Assembly (NCBI RefSeq): GCF_900289115.1
Contig: NZ_LT985196.1
Location: 1,208,756 to 1,272,755, forward strand
Length of the DNA: 64,000 nt
Reading direction: 5' to 3'
DNA from: Janibacter massiliensis
Lineage (GTDB): Bacteria > Actinomycetota > Actinomycetes > Actinomycetales > Dermatophilaceae
The translations under genes were made by a program, and so were the position numbers. Every line of letters starts with the position of its first letter. Positions within the stretch are counted from its first letter, which is position 1. Positions 42,091-53,171 of the stretch are shown in pieces. The notes below the pieces were generated by a model. That model saw only the letters and a list, made by a program, of their open reading frames with translations, did not search any database and had not been told where the DNA came from.

Positions 42091-42164
42091 GAGCCCGCCC
42101 GCCCCGTCCCGTCGCCGGAGCGGGTGCGAGCACGCGAGAGATGCGGACGAGCGCGACCGCCGGC

Positions 42165-42482
42165 TCAGTCGGCAAGGAGGTCGAGCTCGAGGTCGAACGC
42201 GAGGACGACGGCGACGGCCAGTGCGTGCTCCTGGTCGGGGCGGAGGAAGCCGATCGTCCTGCCGAGCGAGGCGGTCGGGATGGTCACCGTGTTGTCGAGC
42301 GCGGCGGCACTCCCCTCCTCCAGCCCGTTGTCGGGTCCGAGCGCGACCTCGCTCGAGAGCCCTTTCACGGTGGAGGTGATGGGCGCGACCGTGACCTTCG
42401 TCATCGATGCGCGCGCAGCCTGGCGGGTGAGGACGAGGACGGGCCGGGTCTTGTCGAGCCGCGCGAGGCAGATCTCGCGCAC
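42165..42482 (-). CDS. MazF/PemK-like endoribonuclease toxin
   Basis: A 105-residue protein with the MazF beta-barrel pattern: REICLARLDKTRPVLVLTRQ, KVTVAPITSTVKGLSSEVAL, SAAALDNTVTIPTASLGRTI and PDQEHALAVAVVLAFDL. The conserved Arg-Pro-x-Leu-Val-Leu at the start and the internal T-S-T region are the RNA-binding and catalytic parts. The GTG start is one base after the antitoxin stop, so the pair is co-translated. A longer reading is possible in frame but would overlap the antitoxin gene. Confidence 0.85.
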   Translation of the reverse strand: MREICLARLDKTRPVLVLTRQAARASMTKVTVAPITSTVKGLSSEVALGPDNGLEEGSAAALDNTVTIPTASLGRTIGFLRPDQEHALAVAVVLAFDLELDLLAD

Positions 42483-42483
42483 G

Positions 42484-42717
42484 TCAGCGGTCGACGTCGA
42501 GGTGGTCGATGGTCCAGCGGACGAGACCATCGAGATCGTCGTCGGGGCCGCGTCCGGCGAGGGTGCGGGCGTCGGCGAGCGCCGCCTGGAGGCGCATCTC
42601 CCGCTCGAGTGCCTGGGACACGAGAGCGGCCCGGCTCGGTGCTACCCCGGCGGCGACGCTCCGGTCCAAGAAGGCGACGACGTCATCGGGCAGGCGGACG
42701 GCGATCTGGGTGCTCAC
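42484..42717 (-). CDS. Ribbon-helix-helix antitoxin (MazE-like)
   Basis: A 77-residue protein starting STQIAVRLPDDVVAFLDRSV, the beta-strand and first helix of a ribbon-helix-helix DNA-binding domain, then VAPSRAALVSQALEREMRL. The acidic tail (GPDDDLDGLVRWTIDHLDVDR in parts) would wrap the toxin. It precedes the MazF-like gene by one base. The GTG lies six bases after TATGGT, so the mRNA is probably leaderless, and a 27-bp perfect palindrome covers the -35 region, as expected for self-repression. Confidence 0.85.
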   Translation of the reverse strand: MSTQIAVRLPDDVVAFLDRSVAAGVAPSRAALVSQALEREMRLQAALADARTLAGRGPDDDLDGLVRWTIDHLDVDR

Positions 42718-42723
42718 GTCCTC

Positions 42724-42729
42724 ACCATA
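42724..42729 (-). promoter_or_regulatory. Candidate -10 box (TATGGT) of the MazEF-like operon
   Basis: TATGGT on the minus strand lies six bases before the antitoxin GTG and three bases from the operator palindrome. Confidence 0.5.
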
Positions 42730-42732
42730 TCG

Positions 42733-42759
42733 GACTGCATCCCACTTCGGGATGCAGTC
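42733..42759. promoter_or_regulatory. Operator palindrome of the MazEF-like operon
   Basis: Two perfect 11-base arms (gactgcatccc and gggatgcagtc) flank a five-base centre. The site overlaps the expected -35 region of the antitoxin promoter. Ribbon-helix-helix antitoxins bind such inverted repeats, so this is the likely autoregulatory operator. Confidence 0.7.
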
Positions 42760-42802
42760 GCGACCGGGTGAGACGGGCCCCCGCGGGGTGAGGGTGCCGG
42801 AA

Positions 42803-42808
42803 TAGAGT
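42803..42808 (+). promoter_or_regulatory. Candidate -10 box (TAGAGT) of mutA, leaderless
   Basis: TAGAGT is followed by seven bases and the ATG of mutA, with no ribosome site. Confidence 0.45.
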
Positions 42809-42815
42809 GCGCCCC

Positions 42816-44737
42816 ATGGCCGATCAGATCCGGCTCGCCGAGGGATTCGACCCCGCGAGCACGCAGGAGTGGCGCGAGCTCGTCGCCGCCGTCGTCAACA
42901 AGGGCCGCCCGGAGGACGCGCACCTCACCGGTGAGCAGGCCGAGGAGAAGCTCCGCAGCCATCTCGTCGGCGACCTGACGATCGACCCCCTCTACCGCCG
43001 TCCGGAGCACCCGGTCCCGCTCGGGCTGCCGGGCTCCATGCCGTTCACCCGTGGCACCGGCCCGCGGGATCCCGGCACGCCGTGGGACGTCCGGCAGCTC
43101 CACGAGGACCCCGACGCCGCCGCGACGAACGCCGCCGTGCTCGCCGACCTCGAGAACGGCGGGCACTCGGCCTGGGTGCGGACCGGGCCGGACGCGATCG
43201 ACCCCGCCGACCTGCCCCGGGTCCTGGAGGGCGTCCTGCTCGACCTCGCGCCCGTCGTCGTCTCCTCGACCGACGACCAGGACGCCGCCGCGCACGCCCT
43301 GCGCGCCGTCCTCGAGAACGCGGCGATCACCCCCGACCAGGCCCGGGGCAACCTCGGGCTCGACCCCGTCGGACGCGCCGCCGCGCGCGGCGGGACCACC
43401 GATCTCGGCACGCTCGCCGAGCACGTCCGCTGGAGCCTCGACCGCTTCCCCGGGGTGCGGGCGATCACCGTCGACGCCCGCTGCTGGCACGACGCGGGCG
43501 CCGCCGAGACCGACGTCGTCGCGCTCGCCGTGTCGACCGGCGTCGCGTACGTCCGCCACCTCGTCGAGCAGGGCGTCGACGCCGCCGACGCGTTCGCCCA
43601 GATCGAGTTCCGGGTCCCCGCGACCGCCGACCAGTTCCTCACGATCGCCGTCCTGCGCGCCCTCCGCCGGGTCTGGGCCCGCGTCGGCGAGCTCGCCGGC
43701 GTCCCCGAGGACGCCCGCGGTGCCCGCATCCACGCCGTCACCGCGTGGCGGATGCTCACGACGACCGACCCGTGGGTCAACGTCCTGCGCGGCACCCTCG
43801 CGTGCTTCGGGGCGGCGGCCGGCGGGGCCGAGGCGATCACCGTCCTCCCCTACGACCACGCCATCGGCCTGCCCGAGGCCTTCTCGAGGCGCCTGGCGCG
43901 CAACACCCAGTCGCTGCTGGCCCAGGAGAGCCACGTGGGGCGCGTGGCGGACCCGGCCGGTGGCTCCTGGTACGTCGAGTCGCTCACGGACGAGCTCGCG
44001 CAGCACGCGTGGACCCGGGTCGAGGAGATCGACGCGGCCGGAGGCGTTCGTGACGCCGCCGTCCTCGCCGACGTCCGCGCCCGCATCGAGGCGACCTCCG
44101 CCGAGCGGCTCACCGCGCTGTCGACCCGCCGCCAGCCGCTCACGGGCACCTCGACCTTCCCCCTCGCGCACGAGGAGACCCCGGCCCGCCGCCCCCGTCC
44201 GCGGGCCCCTGCGGTCGGCGAGGACGCCCTGCGCCCCTGGCGCGACGGCGAGGTCTTCGAGGCCCTCCGCGCCCGCGCGGCACGGGCGAGCACCCCGCCG
44301 ACGGTGCTCCTCGCGGCGCTCGGCACCAGGCGCGACTTCGGGGCCCGGGAGACCTTCGCCTCGAACCTCCTGCGCGTCGCCGGCATCGAGCCGGTGCTCG
44401 CCGAGGGCCTCGCCGGCGCCGAGCTGGGCGAGGCCTTCCGGGCCGCGGGCACGACCATCGCGATGCTGTGCTCCTCGCCCAAGGGGTACGAGGCCGGCGC
44501 GGCCGCCGCGGTGGAGACGCTGCGGGATGCCGGTGCGGCGACGGTCCTCCTCGCGGGCCGGGCCGCCGAGGCCGGGGACGCCGCGATCGACGGTTCCGTC
44601 CGCGACGGGGACGACGTCGTGGCCCTCCTCTCCGGGCTGCTCGACGAGCTCGGGGTCCCCGCCCCCGGGGCCGAGGGCGCCCCCAGCCCCGCCGACGCGG
44701 CCACCCAGACCGGACCGACCACCGAAGGAGCGCAGGC

Positions 44738-44741
<4 letters not shown>
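42816..44741 (+). CDS. mutA: Methylmalonyl-CoA mutase, small (beta) subunit
   Basis: The non-catalytic partner of MutB in a heterodimer that converts methylmalonyl-CoA to succinyl-CoA in propionate and odd-chain metabolism. The 641 residues contain the CoA-binding barrel with a shortened B12-like C-terminal domain. [20 protein letters not shown] and [27 protein letters not shown] (seen in parts) align with the MutB barrel. The C-terminal domain ([17 protein letters not shown]) lacks the D-x-H-x-x-G cobalamin motif, as normal for MutA. The ATG is nine bases downstream of an in-frame GTG and fits a leaderless start. Overlaps mutB by 4 bp. Confidence 0.93.
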
Positions 44742-46930
<2,189 letters not shown>

Positions 46931-46935
46931 TCCCG

Positions 46936-47934
46936 GTGGACGTCGCCGCCCTCGCGGACGGCGTGCGGGCCGGGTCCCGCGCGCACGTGGCACGCGCGAT
47001 CACGCTCGTGGAGTCGAAGCGGACCGACCACCGGGTCGCCGCGCGCGAGCTCGTGAGCGAGCTCGTCGCGGCTCCCGGGTCGACCGTCGGCAGCGGACTG
47101 CGGGTCGGGATCTCCGGCGTGCCCGGGGCGGGAAAGTCGACGGTCATCGACGCGATGGGCACCCGCCTCGTCGAGCGCGGGGAGAAGGTCGCGGTCGTCG
47201 CGGTGGACCCGAGCAGCAACCGCACGGGTGGCTCGGTCCTGGGGGATCGCACCCGGATGGCGTCCCTGACGAGCCACGAGAACGCGTTCGTGCGGCCCTC
47301 GCCGTCGGGCAACCACCTCGGCGGGGTCGCGCGGGCGACGCGGGAGTCGATGCTCGTCCTCGAGGCCGCCGGCTTCGGCGTCGTCATCGTCGAGACGGTC
47401 GGCGTCGGCCAGTCCGAGGTCGCCGTGTCGGAGATGGTCGACACCTTCCTCATGCTCGCCCTGCCCCGCAGCGGTGACCAGCTCCAGGGGATCAAGCGCG
47501 GGATCCTCGAGCTCGCCGACGTCATCGCCGTGAACAAGGCCGACGGTGAGCACGCCGGGGAGGCCAGGGTCACCGCGCGCGAGCTCAGCGGTGCGATGCG
47601 GCTGATGAACCCCTCGCCCGAGGCCCGGCGGCCCCCGGTGATCGCGTGCAGCGCCCTCACCGGCGACGGGCTCGACGAGGTGTGGCAGGCCGTCCTCGAC
47701 CACCGCACCCACCTCGAGGAGAACGGCTCGCTCGAGGGACGGCGTGCGCAGCAGCAGCACGAGTGGATGTGGGCGATGGTCGACGCGGCGCTGCGCGACG
47801 ACGTCCGCCGGGACGAGGCGGTGCGGGCGGTCCTGGCCGAGGTCGAGCCCGGCGTCCGCGACGGGTCCGTCTCGGCGGTCGACGCGGCCGCACGCGTCCT
47901 CGAGGCCTTCCGGCCGGGCTCGACGCTCGGCTGA
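46936..47934 (+). CDS. meaB: Methylmalonyl-CoA mutase-associated GTPase
   Basis: A G3E-type GTPase that guards cofactor loading of methylmalonyl-CoA mutase. The 332 residues have the P-loop GVPGAGKST at 61-69, VAVDPSSNRTGGSVLGDRTRM, the Walker B area VVIVETVGVGQSE and the base-specificity motif NKAD. The C-terminal dimerisation arm is present. GTG start, five bases after the mutB stop. The gene order mutA-mutB-meaB is the usual one in Actinobacteria. Confidence 0.95.
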   Translation: MDVAALADGVRAGSRAHVARAITLVESKRTDHRVAARELVSELVAAPGSTVGSGLRVGISGVPGAGKSTVIDAMGTRLVERGEKVAVVAVDPSSNRTGGSVLGDRTRMASLTSHENAFVRPSPSGNHLGGVARATRESMLVLEAAGFGVVIVETVGVGQSEVAVSEMVDTFLMLALPRSGDQLQGIKRGILELADVIAVNKADGEHAGEARVTARELSGAMRLMNPSPEARRPPVIACSALTGDGLDEVWQAVLDHRTHLEENGSLEGRRAQQQHEWMWAMVDAALRDDVRRDEAVRAVLAEVEPGVRDGSVSAVDAAARVLEAFRPGSTLG

Positions 47935-47985
47935 CCCGCCGTCGGCGCGGTGGGCGGGGCGGGTGGGCGTACCCTGCGCCCTGAG

Positions 47986-49200
47986 ATGAACGAGATCCCC
48001 GTGCTGCCCGAGACCACCGTCGCATCGGTGATCGCGGGCGTACTCCCGGAGCTCGTCACCATCCGCCGGGACATCCACGCGCACCCCGAGCTGTCGCGCG
48101 AGGAGACCCGCACGACCGCGCTCCTGCGCGGCCGGCTCGACCGGGCGGGCACCCGCGTCACGCCGATGCCGCGCACCGGTCTCGTCGCCGACATCGGCGC
48201 GCGCGAGCCACGCCTGCGGATCGGCCTGCGCGCGGACATCGATGCCCTGCCCGTCCAGGAGCGCACCGGGCTCGACTGGGCCTCGACCGTCGACGGGGTG
48301 TGCCACGCGTGCGGCCACGACGTCCACACCACCGCGCTGCTCGGCGCCGCCCTCGTGCTCGCCGAGCTCGAGGACGTCCTCATCGACGCCGGGATCGCGG
48401 TCCGCTGCCTCTTCCAGCCTGCCGAGGAGGCCATGCCCGGCGGGGCGCACGAGGTCGTCGAGGCGGGCCACATGGGCGGGGTCGACCGGGTGTTCGCCCT
48501 GCACTGCGACCCGGGTCTCGACGTCGGCTCGATCGGGCTGCGCGAGGGGCCGATCACCGCCGCCAGCGACCTCGTCGAGGTCCGGCTCACCGGCCGCGGC
48601 GGGCACACCTCGCGGCCGCACCTGACCGAGGACCTCACGTTCGCGCTCGCCAAGATCATGACCGAGGTGCCCGCCGCGCTGTCGCGCCGCCTCGACCCCC
48701 GCTCGGGCGTCGCGCTCGTGTGGGGCGTCGTCGAGGCCGGGGTCGCGCCGAACGTCATCCCTGCCCACGGCCGGGCCCTGGGCACGCTCCGGGTGCTCGA
48801 CCAGTCGGTGTGGGAGGGGATCGAACCGCTCCTGCGCGAGATCGTCACCGCCCAGAGCGCGCCGTACGGCGTCCGGGTCGACCTCCGGCACACCCGGGGC
48901 GTGCCCCCCGTCGTCAACGACGTCACCGCGATCGCCGACCTCGGTCGGGCTGCGCTCGCCGCCGGGCTGACCCCCGTGCCGACGGCGCAGTCGCTCGGTG
49001 GCGAGGACTTCTCCTGGCTGCTGGCGCAGGCGCCGGGCGCCATGGCGCGGCTGGGAACCCGGGCGCCGGGAGGCCGGACGTTCGACCTCCATCAGGGCGA
49101 CCTCGTCGTCGACGAGCGCGCCCTGCCGAACGCGGTCGGCCTGCTGGTCCACCTCGCGCTGGGCGCGGCCCGCGATGCACGGCAGCCCGCGTCGCGGTAA
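47986..49200 (+). CDS. M20-family amidohydrolase (N-acyl-amino acid hydrolase type)
   Basis: A 404-residue metal-dependent amidohydrolase of the M20D / hippurate hydrolase group. IRRDIHAHPELSREETRT is the family N-terminus, RIGLRADIDALPVQERTGL and GVCHACGHDVHTTALLGAA hold metal ligands, FQPAEEAMPGGAHEVVEAG the catalytic Glu, and GGEDFSWLL with the C-terminal His region completes the site. It releases amino acids from acylated forms; exact substrate unknown. TACCCT ten bases before the ATG is a possible -10. It is a separate gene between meaB and the nucleoside transporter operon. Confidence 0.88.
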   Translation: MNEIPVLPETTVASVIAGVLPELVTIRRDIHAHPELSREETRTTALLRGRLDRAGTRVTPMPRTGLVADIGAREPRLRIGLRADIDALPVQERTGLDWASTVDGVCHACGHDVHTTALLGAALVLAELEDVLIDAGIAVRCLFQPAEEAMPGGAHEVVEAGHMGGVDRVFALHCDPGLDVGSIGLREGPITAASDLVEVRLTGRGGHTSRPHLTEDLTFALAKIMTEVPAALSRRLDPRSGVALVWGVVEAGVAPNVIPAHGRALGTLRVLDQSVWEGIEPLLREIVTAQSAPYGVRVDLRHTRGVPPVVNDVTAIADLGRAALAAGLTPVPTAQSLGGEDFSWLLAQAPGAMARLGTRAPGGRTFDLHQGDLVVDERALPNAVGLLVHLALGAARDARQPASR

Positions 49201-49312
49201 CGGTTCCGTCGCAGTCCGGCCGCCAAGGCGAACCTGGCGGCGTGAGAGCCGTACCGTGGACGGGATCGGCACCCGCCGTGCGCTGCCACCCGTTCGACCA
49301 AGGAGTACCCCT

Positions 49313-50341
49313 GTGCGTTCCCCGATGAAGCTCGCTGCGGCCCTGTCCGTCTCCGCGCTCGCGCTCTCCGCCTGCGGTGGCGGTGGCGAGGACACGACGG
49401 CCGGCGAGGCGACGTCCGACGTCAAGGCCTGCATGGCGTACGACGTCGGCGGTCGCGGCGACCAGTCGTTCAACGACTCCGCCGCCAAGGGCCTCGACAA
49501 GGCCAAGGACGAGCTCGGCGTCACCACCGACGAGGTCGAGGCCAAGCAGGGCGACAACGACGCCGCCCGCGAGGACCGCCTCAACACCCTCGTCGACGAC
49601 GGCTGCACGAACATCATCGCGGTCGGCTTCATCTACGGCAAGGCCGTCGGCAAGGCCGCGAAGGCCAACCCGGACGTCCACTTCGCGATCATCGACGACG
49701 CCTCGAAGGACTCCGCCGGTGACAACGTCGCGCAGCTGACGTTCGCCGAGCAGGAGGGCTCCTACCTCGTCGGCGCCGCCGCCGCCCTCAAGAGCAAGAC
49801 CCACAAGGTCGGCTTCGTCGGTGGCATGGACGTCCCGCTCATCAACAAGTTCGAGGCGGGCTTCGAGGCCGGCGCGAAGGCTGTCGACCCGAAGATCGAC
49901 GTCCAGGTCAAGTACCTCGCCGACGACGGCTCGGGCTTCGCCGACCCGGTCAAGGGCGAGGCCGCCGCCGCGGGCATGTACGACAAGGGCGCGGACGTCG
50001 TCTACCACGCGGCCGGCGGCTCGGGCACGGGCGTGTTCAAGGCGGCCAAGAAGGCGAACAAGATGGCGATCGGCGTCGACTCCGACCAGGCCAAGACGGC
50101 CGAGGCCGGCCTGCGGAGCGTCATCCTCACGTCGATGGTCAAGAACGTCGACGTCGCCGTCTTCGACTACATCAAGGCCGCGACGACGGGTGAGAACAAG
50201 GCCGGCAACATCGTCTACGACCTCAAGCAGGACGGCGTCGGCTACTCGACGACCGGCGGCCGCGTCGACGACATCAAGGACAAGCTCGAGGGCTACAAGA
50301 AGGACATCATCGACGGCAAGGTGACCGTCCCCGAGAAGTGA
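49313..50341 (+). CDS. BMP-family nucleoside-binding lipoprotein (ABC transporter)
   Basis: A 342-residue substrate-binding lipoprotein for purine/pyrimidine nucleosides. The signal peptide ends in the lipobox LSAC, which fixes the anchor Cys near residue 21. YDVGGRGDQSFNDSAAKGL, IIAVGFIYGKAVGKAA, FAIIDDASKDSAGDNVAQLTF (seen in parts) and YHAAGGSGTGVFKAA match PnrA/BmpA/RnsB proteins. I chose the GTG seven bases after AGGAG; the ATG 12 bases later has poor spacing. Enzymes for nucleoside salvage follow in the same operon, which supports the substrate. A hairpin separates it from the ATPase gene. Confidence 0.9.
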   Translation: MRSPMKLAAALSVSALALSACGGGGEDTTAGEATSDVKACMAYDVGGRGDQSFNDSAAKGLDKAKDELGVTTDEVEAKQGDNDAAREDRLNTLVDDGCTNIIAVGFIYGKAVGKAAKANPDVHFAIIDDASKDSAGDNVAQLTFAEQEGSYLVGAAAALKSKTHKVGFVGGMDVPLINKFEAGFEAGAKAVDPKIDVQVKYLADDGSGFADPVKGEAAAAGMYDKGADVVYHAAGGSGTGVFKAAKKANKMAIGVDSDQAKTAEAGLRSVILTSMVKNVDVAVFDYIKAATTGENKAGNIVYDLKQDGVGYSTTGGRVDDIKDKLEGYKKDIIDGKVTVPEK

Positions 50342-50370
50342 CGGTCCCCGCCTGACGGGAACCACCCGGA

Positions 50371-50398
50371 CCCGCCCGACGCACCCGCGTCGGGCGGG
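50371..50398 (+). terminator. 12-bp hairpin between the lipoprotein and ATPase genes
   Basis: Perfect 12-base arms (50371-50382 with 50387-50398) around the loop ACCC lie 30 bp after the lipoprotein stop. There is no U-tract. It probably acts as a partial terminator or RNA-stabilising 3' structure that keeps binding-protein mRNA more abundant than that of the downstream membrane genes. Confidence 0.65.
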
Positions 50399-50466
50399 CC
50401 CGCTTGTAGAGTCCTCCCTCGCGGCCCCTCCCGGCCCGCCCCACCCGCAGCGCTGCAGGAGCGTGG

Positions 50467-52059
50467 ATGAGCACGAGCACCGTCGCCCCGAACGAGGCCG
50501 TCGTCCCGGAGTCGGATGTCGCCGTCGCCGTCGAGGGCATCACCAAGCGCTTCCCCGGCGTCGTGGCGAACCACGACGTCACCTTCGCCGTGCGGCGGGG
50601 CACCGTCCACGCCCTCGTCGGGGAGAACGGCGCCGGCAAGTCGACCCTCATGAAGATCCTCTACGGCATCCAGCAGCCGGACGAGGGGACGATCACGGTC
50701 GACGGACGGCGCATCACGCCGAAGAACCCCGCCGACGCGATCGCCGCCGGTGTGGGGATGGTGTTCCAGCACTTCATGCTCGCCGACAACCTCACGGTGA
50801 CCGAGAACGTCGTGCTCGGGGCCGAGAAGCTGCACGGCATCGGCGGTGCGGCCCGCGCCGAGATCGTGCGGATCTCCGACCAGTACGGCCTCGGGGTGGA
50901 CCCCGACGCGCTCGTCGCCGACCTGGGGGTGGGCGCCCGGCAGCGGGTCGAGATCCTCAAGGTGCTCTACCGGGGGGTGAAGGTCCTCATCCTCGACGAG
51001 CCGACCGCGGTGCTCGTCCCGCAGGAGGTCGACGCGCTCTTCGCCAACCTCGCCGAGCTCAAGCGCGAGGGTCTGACCGTCATCTTCATCAGCCACAAGC
51101 TCGACGAGGTCCTCTCGGTCGCCGACGCGATCACCGTCATCCGCCGCGGGACGACCGTCACGACGATCGACGATCCGAGCACGATCGGTTCCCGCCAGCT
51201 GGCCGAGCTCATGGTCGGCTCCGAGCTGCCGACCCCGCAGACCGAGGAGTCGACCGTCACCGACCGGGAGATGCTCCGCATCGACGGCGTGAGCCTCGCC
51301 GGCGGGGCGGAGGTCGGACGTGACCTGCTCTCCGACATCTCCTTGACGATCCACGCCGGCGAGGTCGTCGGCATCGCCGGGGTCGAGGGCAACGGGCAGC
51401 AGGAGCTCGTCGAGATCGCCATGGGGATGCGCGAGCCGACCGCCGGTCGCGTCCTCCTGGGCGAGACCGACGTCAGCGACTGGGGCGTGCGCGAGATCCG
51501 CGAGGCCGGCGTCGGCTACATCCCGGCCGACCGCCACCGCCAGGGCATGCTGCTGGACGCCCCGCTGTGGGAGAACCGGATGCTCGGGCACCAGACCCAG
51601 GAACCGAACGGCGCGCATGGGATGCTGCGCAACCGGGCCGCCCGCAAGGACACCGAACGGATCGTGCGCGAGTACGACGTCCGCACCCCGGGCGTGGACG
51701 TCACCGCGGGATCCCTGTCCGGCGGGAACCAGCAGAAGCTCATCATCGGCCGCGAGATGTCCCACGACCCCGTCGTCCTCGTCGCGAGCCACCCGACCCG
51801 CGGCGTCGACGTCGGAGCCCAGGCGGCGATCTGGGACCACCTGCGGGCCGCTCGCCGGGAAGGCCTCGGCGTCCTGCTCGTCAGCGCCGACCTCGAGGAG
51901 CTCATCGGCCTGTCCGACACGATCCACGTCATCCTCCGAGGCGCGATCACGGCGACCTTCGACGCCGACGTCGTCACGAGCGAGGACCTCGGCGCGGCGA
52001 TGACGGGGGCCGGGACCGCCGCAGCCACCGACCCGACGACCACGGAGGCCGCCCGATGA
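50467..52059 (+). CDS. Nucleoside ABC transporter ATP-binding protein (two NBDs)
   Basis: A 530-residue protein with two fused ATPase domains, as in RnsA/YufO and sugar-type importers. NBD1: Walker A GENGAGKST near residue 58, signature replaced by LGVGARQRVEI, Walker B LILDEPTAVL. NBD2: SLSGGNQQKLIIGREM signature and a degenerate Walker B, VVLVASHPTRGVDVG. These deviations are usual for the family, where only one site hydrolyses ATP efficiently. ATG after GGAG. The stop overlaps the first permease gene. Confidence 0.92.
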   Translation: MSTSTVAPNEAVVPESDVAVAVEGITKRFPGVVANHDVTFAVRRGTVHALVGENGAGKSTLMKILYGIQQPDEGTITVDGRRITPKNPADAIAAGVGMVFQHFMLADNLTVTENVVLGAEKLHGIGGAARAEIVRISDQYGLGVDPDALVADLGVGARQRVEILKVLYRGVKVLILDEPTAVLVPQEVDALFANLAELKREGLTVIFISHKLDEVLSVADAITVIRRGTTVTTIDDPSTIGSRQLAELMVGSELPTPQTEESTVTDREMLRIDGVSLAGGAEVGRDLLSDISLTIHAGEVVGIAGVEGNGQQELVEIAMGMREPTAGRVLLGETDVSDWGVREIREAGVGYIPADRHRQGMLLDAPLWENRMLGHQTQEPNGAHGMLRNRAARKDTERIVREYDVRTPGVDVTAGSLSGGNQQKLIIGREMSHDPVVLVASHPTRGVDVGAQAAIWDHLRAARREGLGVLLVSADLEELIGLSDTIHVILRGAITATFDADVVTSEDLGAAMTGAGTAAATDPTTTEAAR

Positions 52060-53171
52060 CCTCGATCCACCCCGCCCTGCGGAGGCTCGGGCTCTCGCTC
52101 GCGGCGCCGCTGCTCGCGCTCGTCGTCGCGATCGTCGTCACCTCCCTCGTCCTCCTCGCGGTCGGCGACCCTGTCGGCGACGTGTGGGGGACGATGTTCA
52201 GCGTTCCGAAGCCCCGGGTGCTCTCCTCGATCGTCAACAACGCGATCGTCTACTATCTCGCGGCCATCGCGGTCGCCATCGGCTTCCGGATGAACCTCTT
52301 CAACATCGGCGTGGAGGGCCAGTACCGCGTCGCGACCTTCGTCGCCGCCCTCGTCGCCGGGCAGGCGTTCCTCCCGGGGATCCTCAACGTCGTCCTCGCG
52401 ATCCTCGTGGCGATGCTCGCCGGTGGGCTCTGGGCGGCGGTGCCGGCCCTGCTCAAGGTCTACAAGGGCGTGAGCGAGGTCATCGCGACGATCATGCTCA
52501 ACGCGATCGCGCTCGGCGTCGTCGCGTACGGGCTCAAGCGGTTCGGCCAGCGCGAGGCGGGGTCCAACACGCGCACGACGACGACGATCCCGGAGTCGTC
52601 CCAGCTCGACGGCCTGCAGCTGATCCCCGGGTCGCCGCGGCCGGTCTACACGCTCGTCGTCCTCGCCGTGCTCGCCGGGTTGGCCTACTGGTTCGTCCTC
52701 GGCCGTACCCGGGTCGGCTTCGACCTGCGCGCGACGGGTCAGTCGGAGACGGCGGCCGTGGCCAGCGGCGTCAAGGTCCGGCGCATGGTCGTCGGTGCGA
52801 TGGTGGCCTCGGGCGCGGTCGCGGGCCTCATCGGCATGCCGGCCCTCTTCGGCGCGGACCACGCGTACGGGGACAACTTCCAGGCCGGGCTCGGGTTCCT
52901 GGGCATCGGGATCGCCCTGCTCGGGCGCAACCACCCGGTCGGCATCGCGTTCGCCGCGCTGCTGTGGTCCTACCTCGACAAGCAGAGCGACAGCCTCCAG
53001 GTGAAGGACATCTCGCCCGAGATCGTCGGGATCACCACCGCGGTCATCCTCCTGGCCGTGGTCATCGCCTACGAGATCGTCCGACGCCTCGAGCGACGCC
53101 TCGAGCAGGCCGACGTGGCCCGCCAGCTGCCGGACCAGCCCGCCCCGACGAACGCAGGAGCGACCGCGTGA
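52056..53171 (+). CDS. Nucleoside ABC transporter permease 1
   Basis: A 371-residue BPD_transp_2 type permease with about eight to ten membrane helices. LAAIAVAIGFRMNLFNIGVEGQ contains the family motif FNIGVEGQ, and GVSEVIATIMLNAIALGVVAYG and FDLRATGQSETAAVASGV (the cytosolic coupling loop) are also characteristic. NHPVGIAFAALLW forms a late helix. It pairs with the next gene to make the channel. Overlaps both neighbours by 4 bp. Confidence 0.92.
   Translation: MTSIHPALRRLGLSLAAPLLALVVAIVVTSLVLLAVGDPVGDVWGTMFSVPKPRVLSSIVNNAIVYYLAAIAVAIGFRMNLFNIGVEGQYRVATFVAALVAGQAFLPGILNVVLAILVAMLAGGLWAAVPALLKVYKGVSEVIATIMLNAIALGVVAYGLKRFGQREAGSNTRTTTTIPESSQLDGLQLIPGSPRPVYTLVVLAVLAGLAYWFVLGRTRVGFDLRATGQSETAAVASGVKVRRMVVGAMVASGAVAGLIGMPALFGADHAYGDNFQAGLGFLGIGIALLGRNHPVGIAFAALLWSYLDKQSDSLQVKDISPEIVGITTAVILLAVVIAYEIVRRLERRLEQADVARQLPDQPAPTNAGATA

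Noticed and set aside
51700-51830. Degenerate Walker B (HPTRG) in the second ATPase domain of the nucleoside transporter
   Set aside because: This change is normal for the two-domain ATPases of this importer family and is not a sign of decay.
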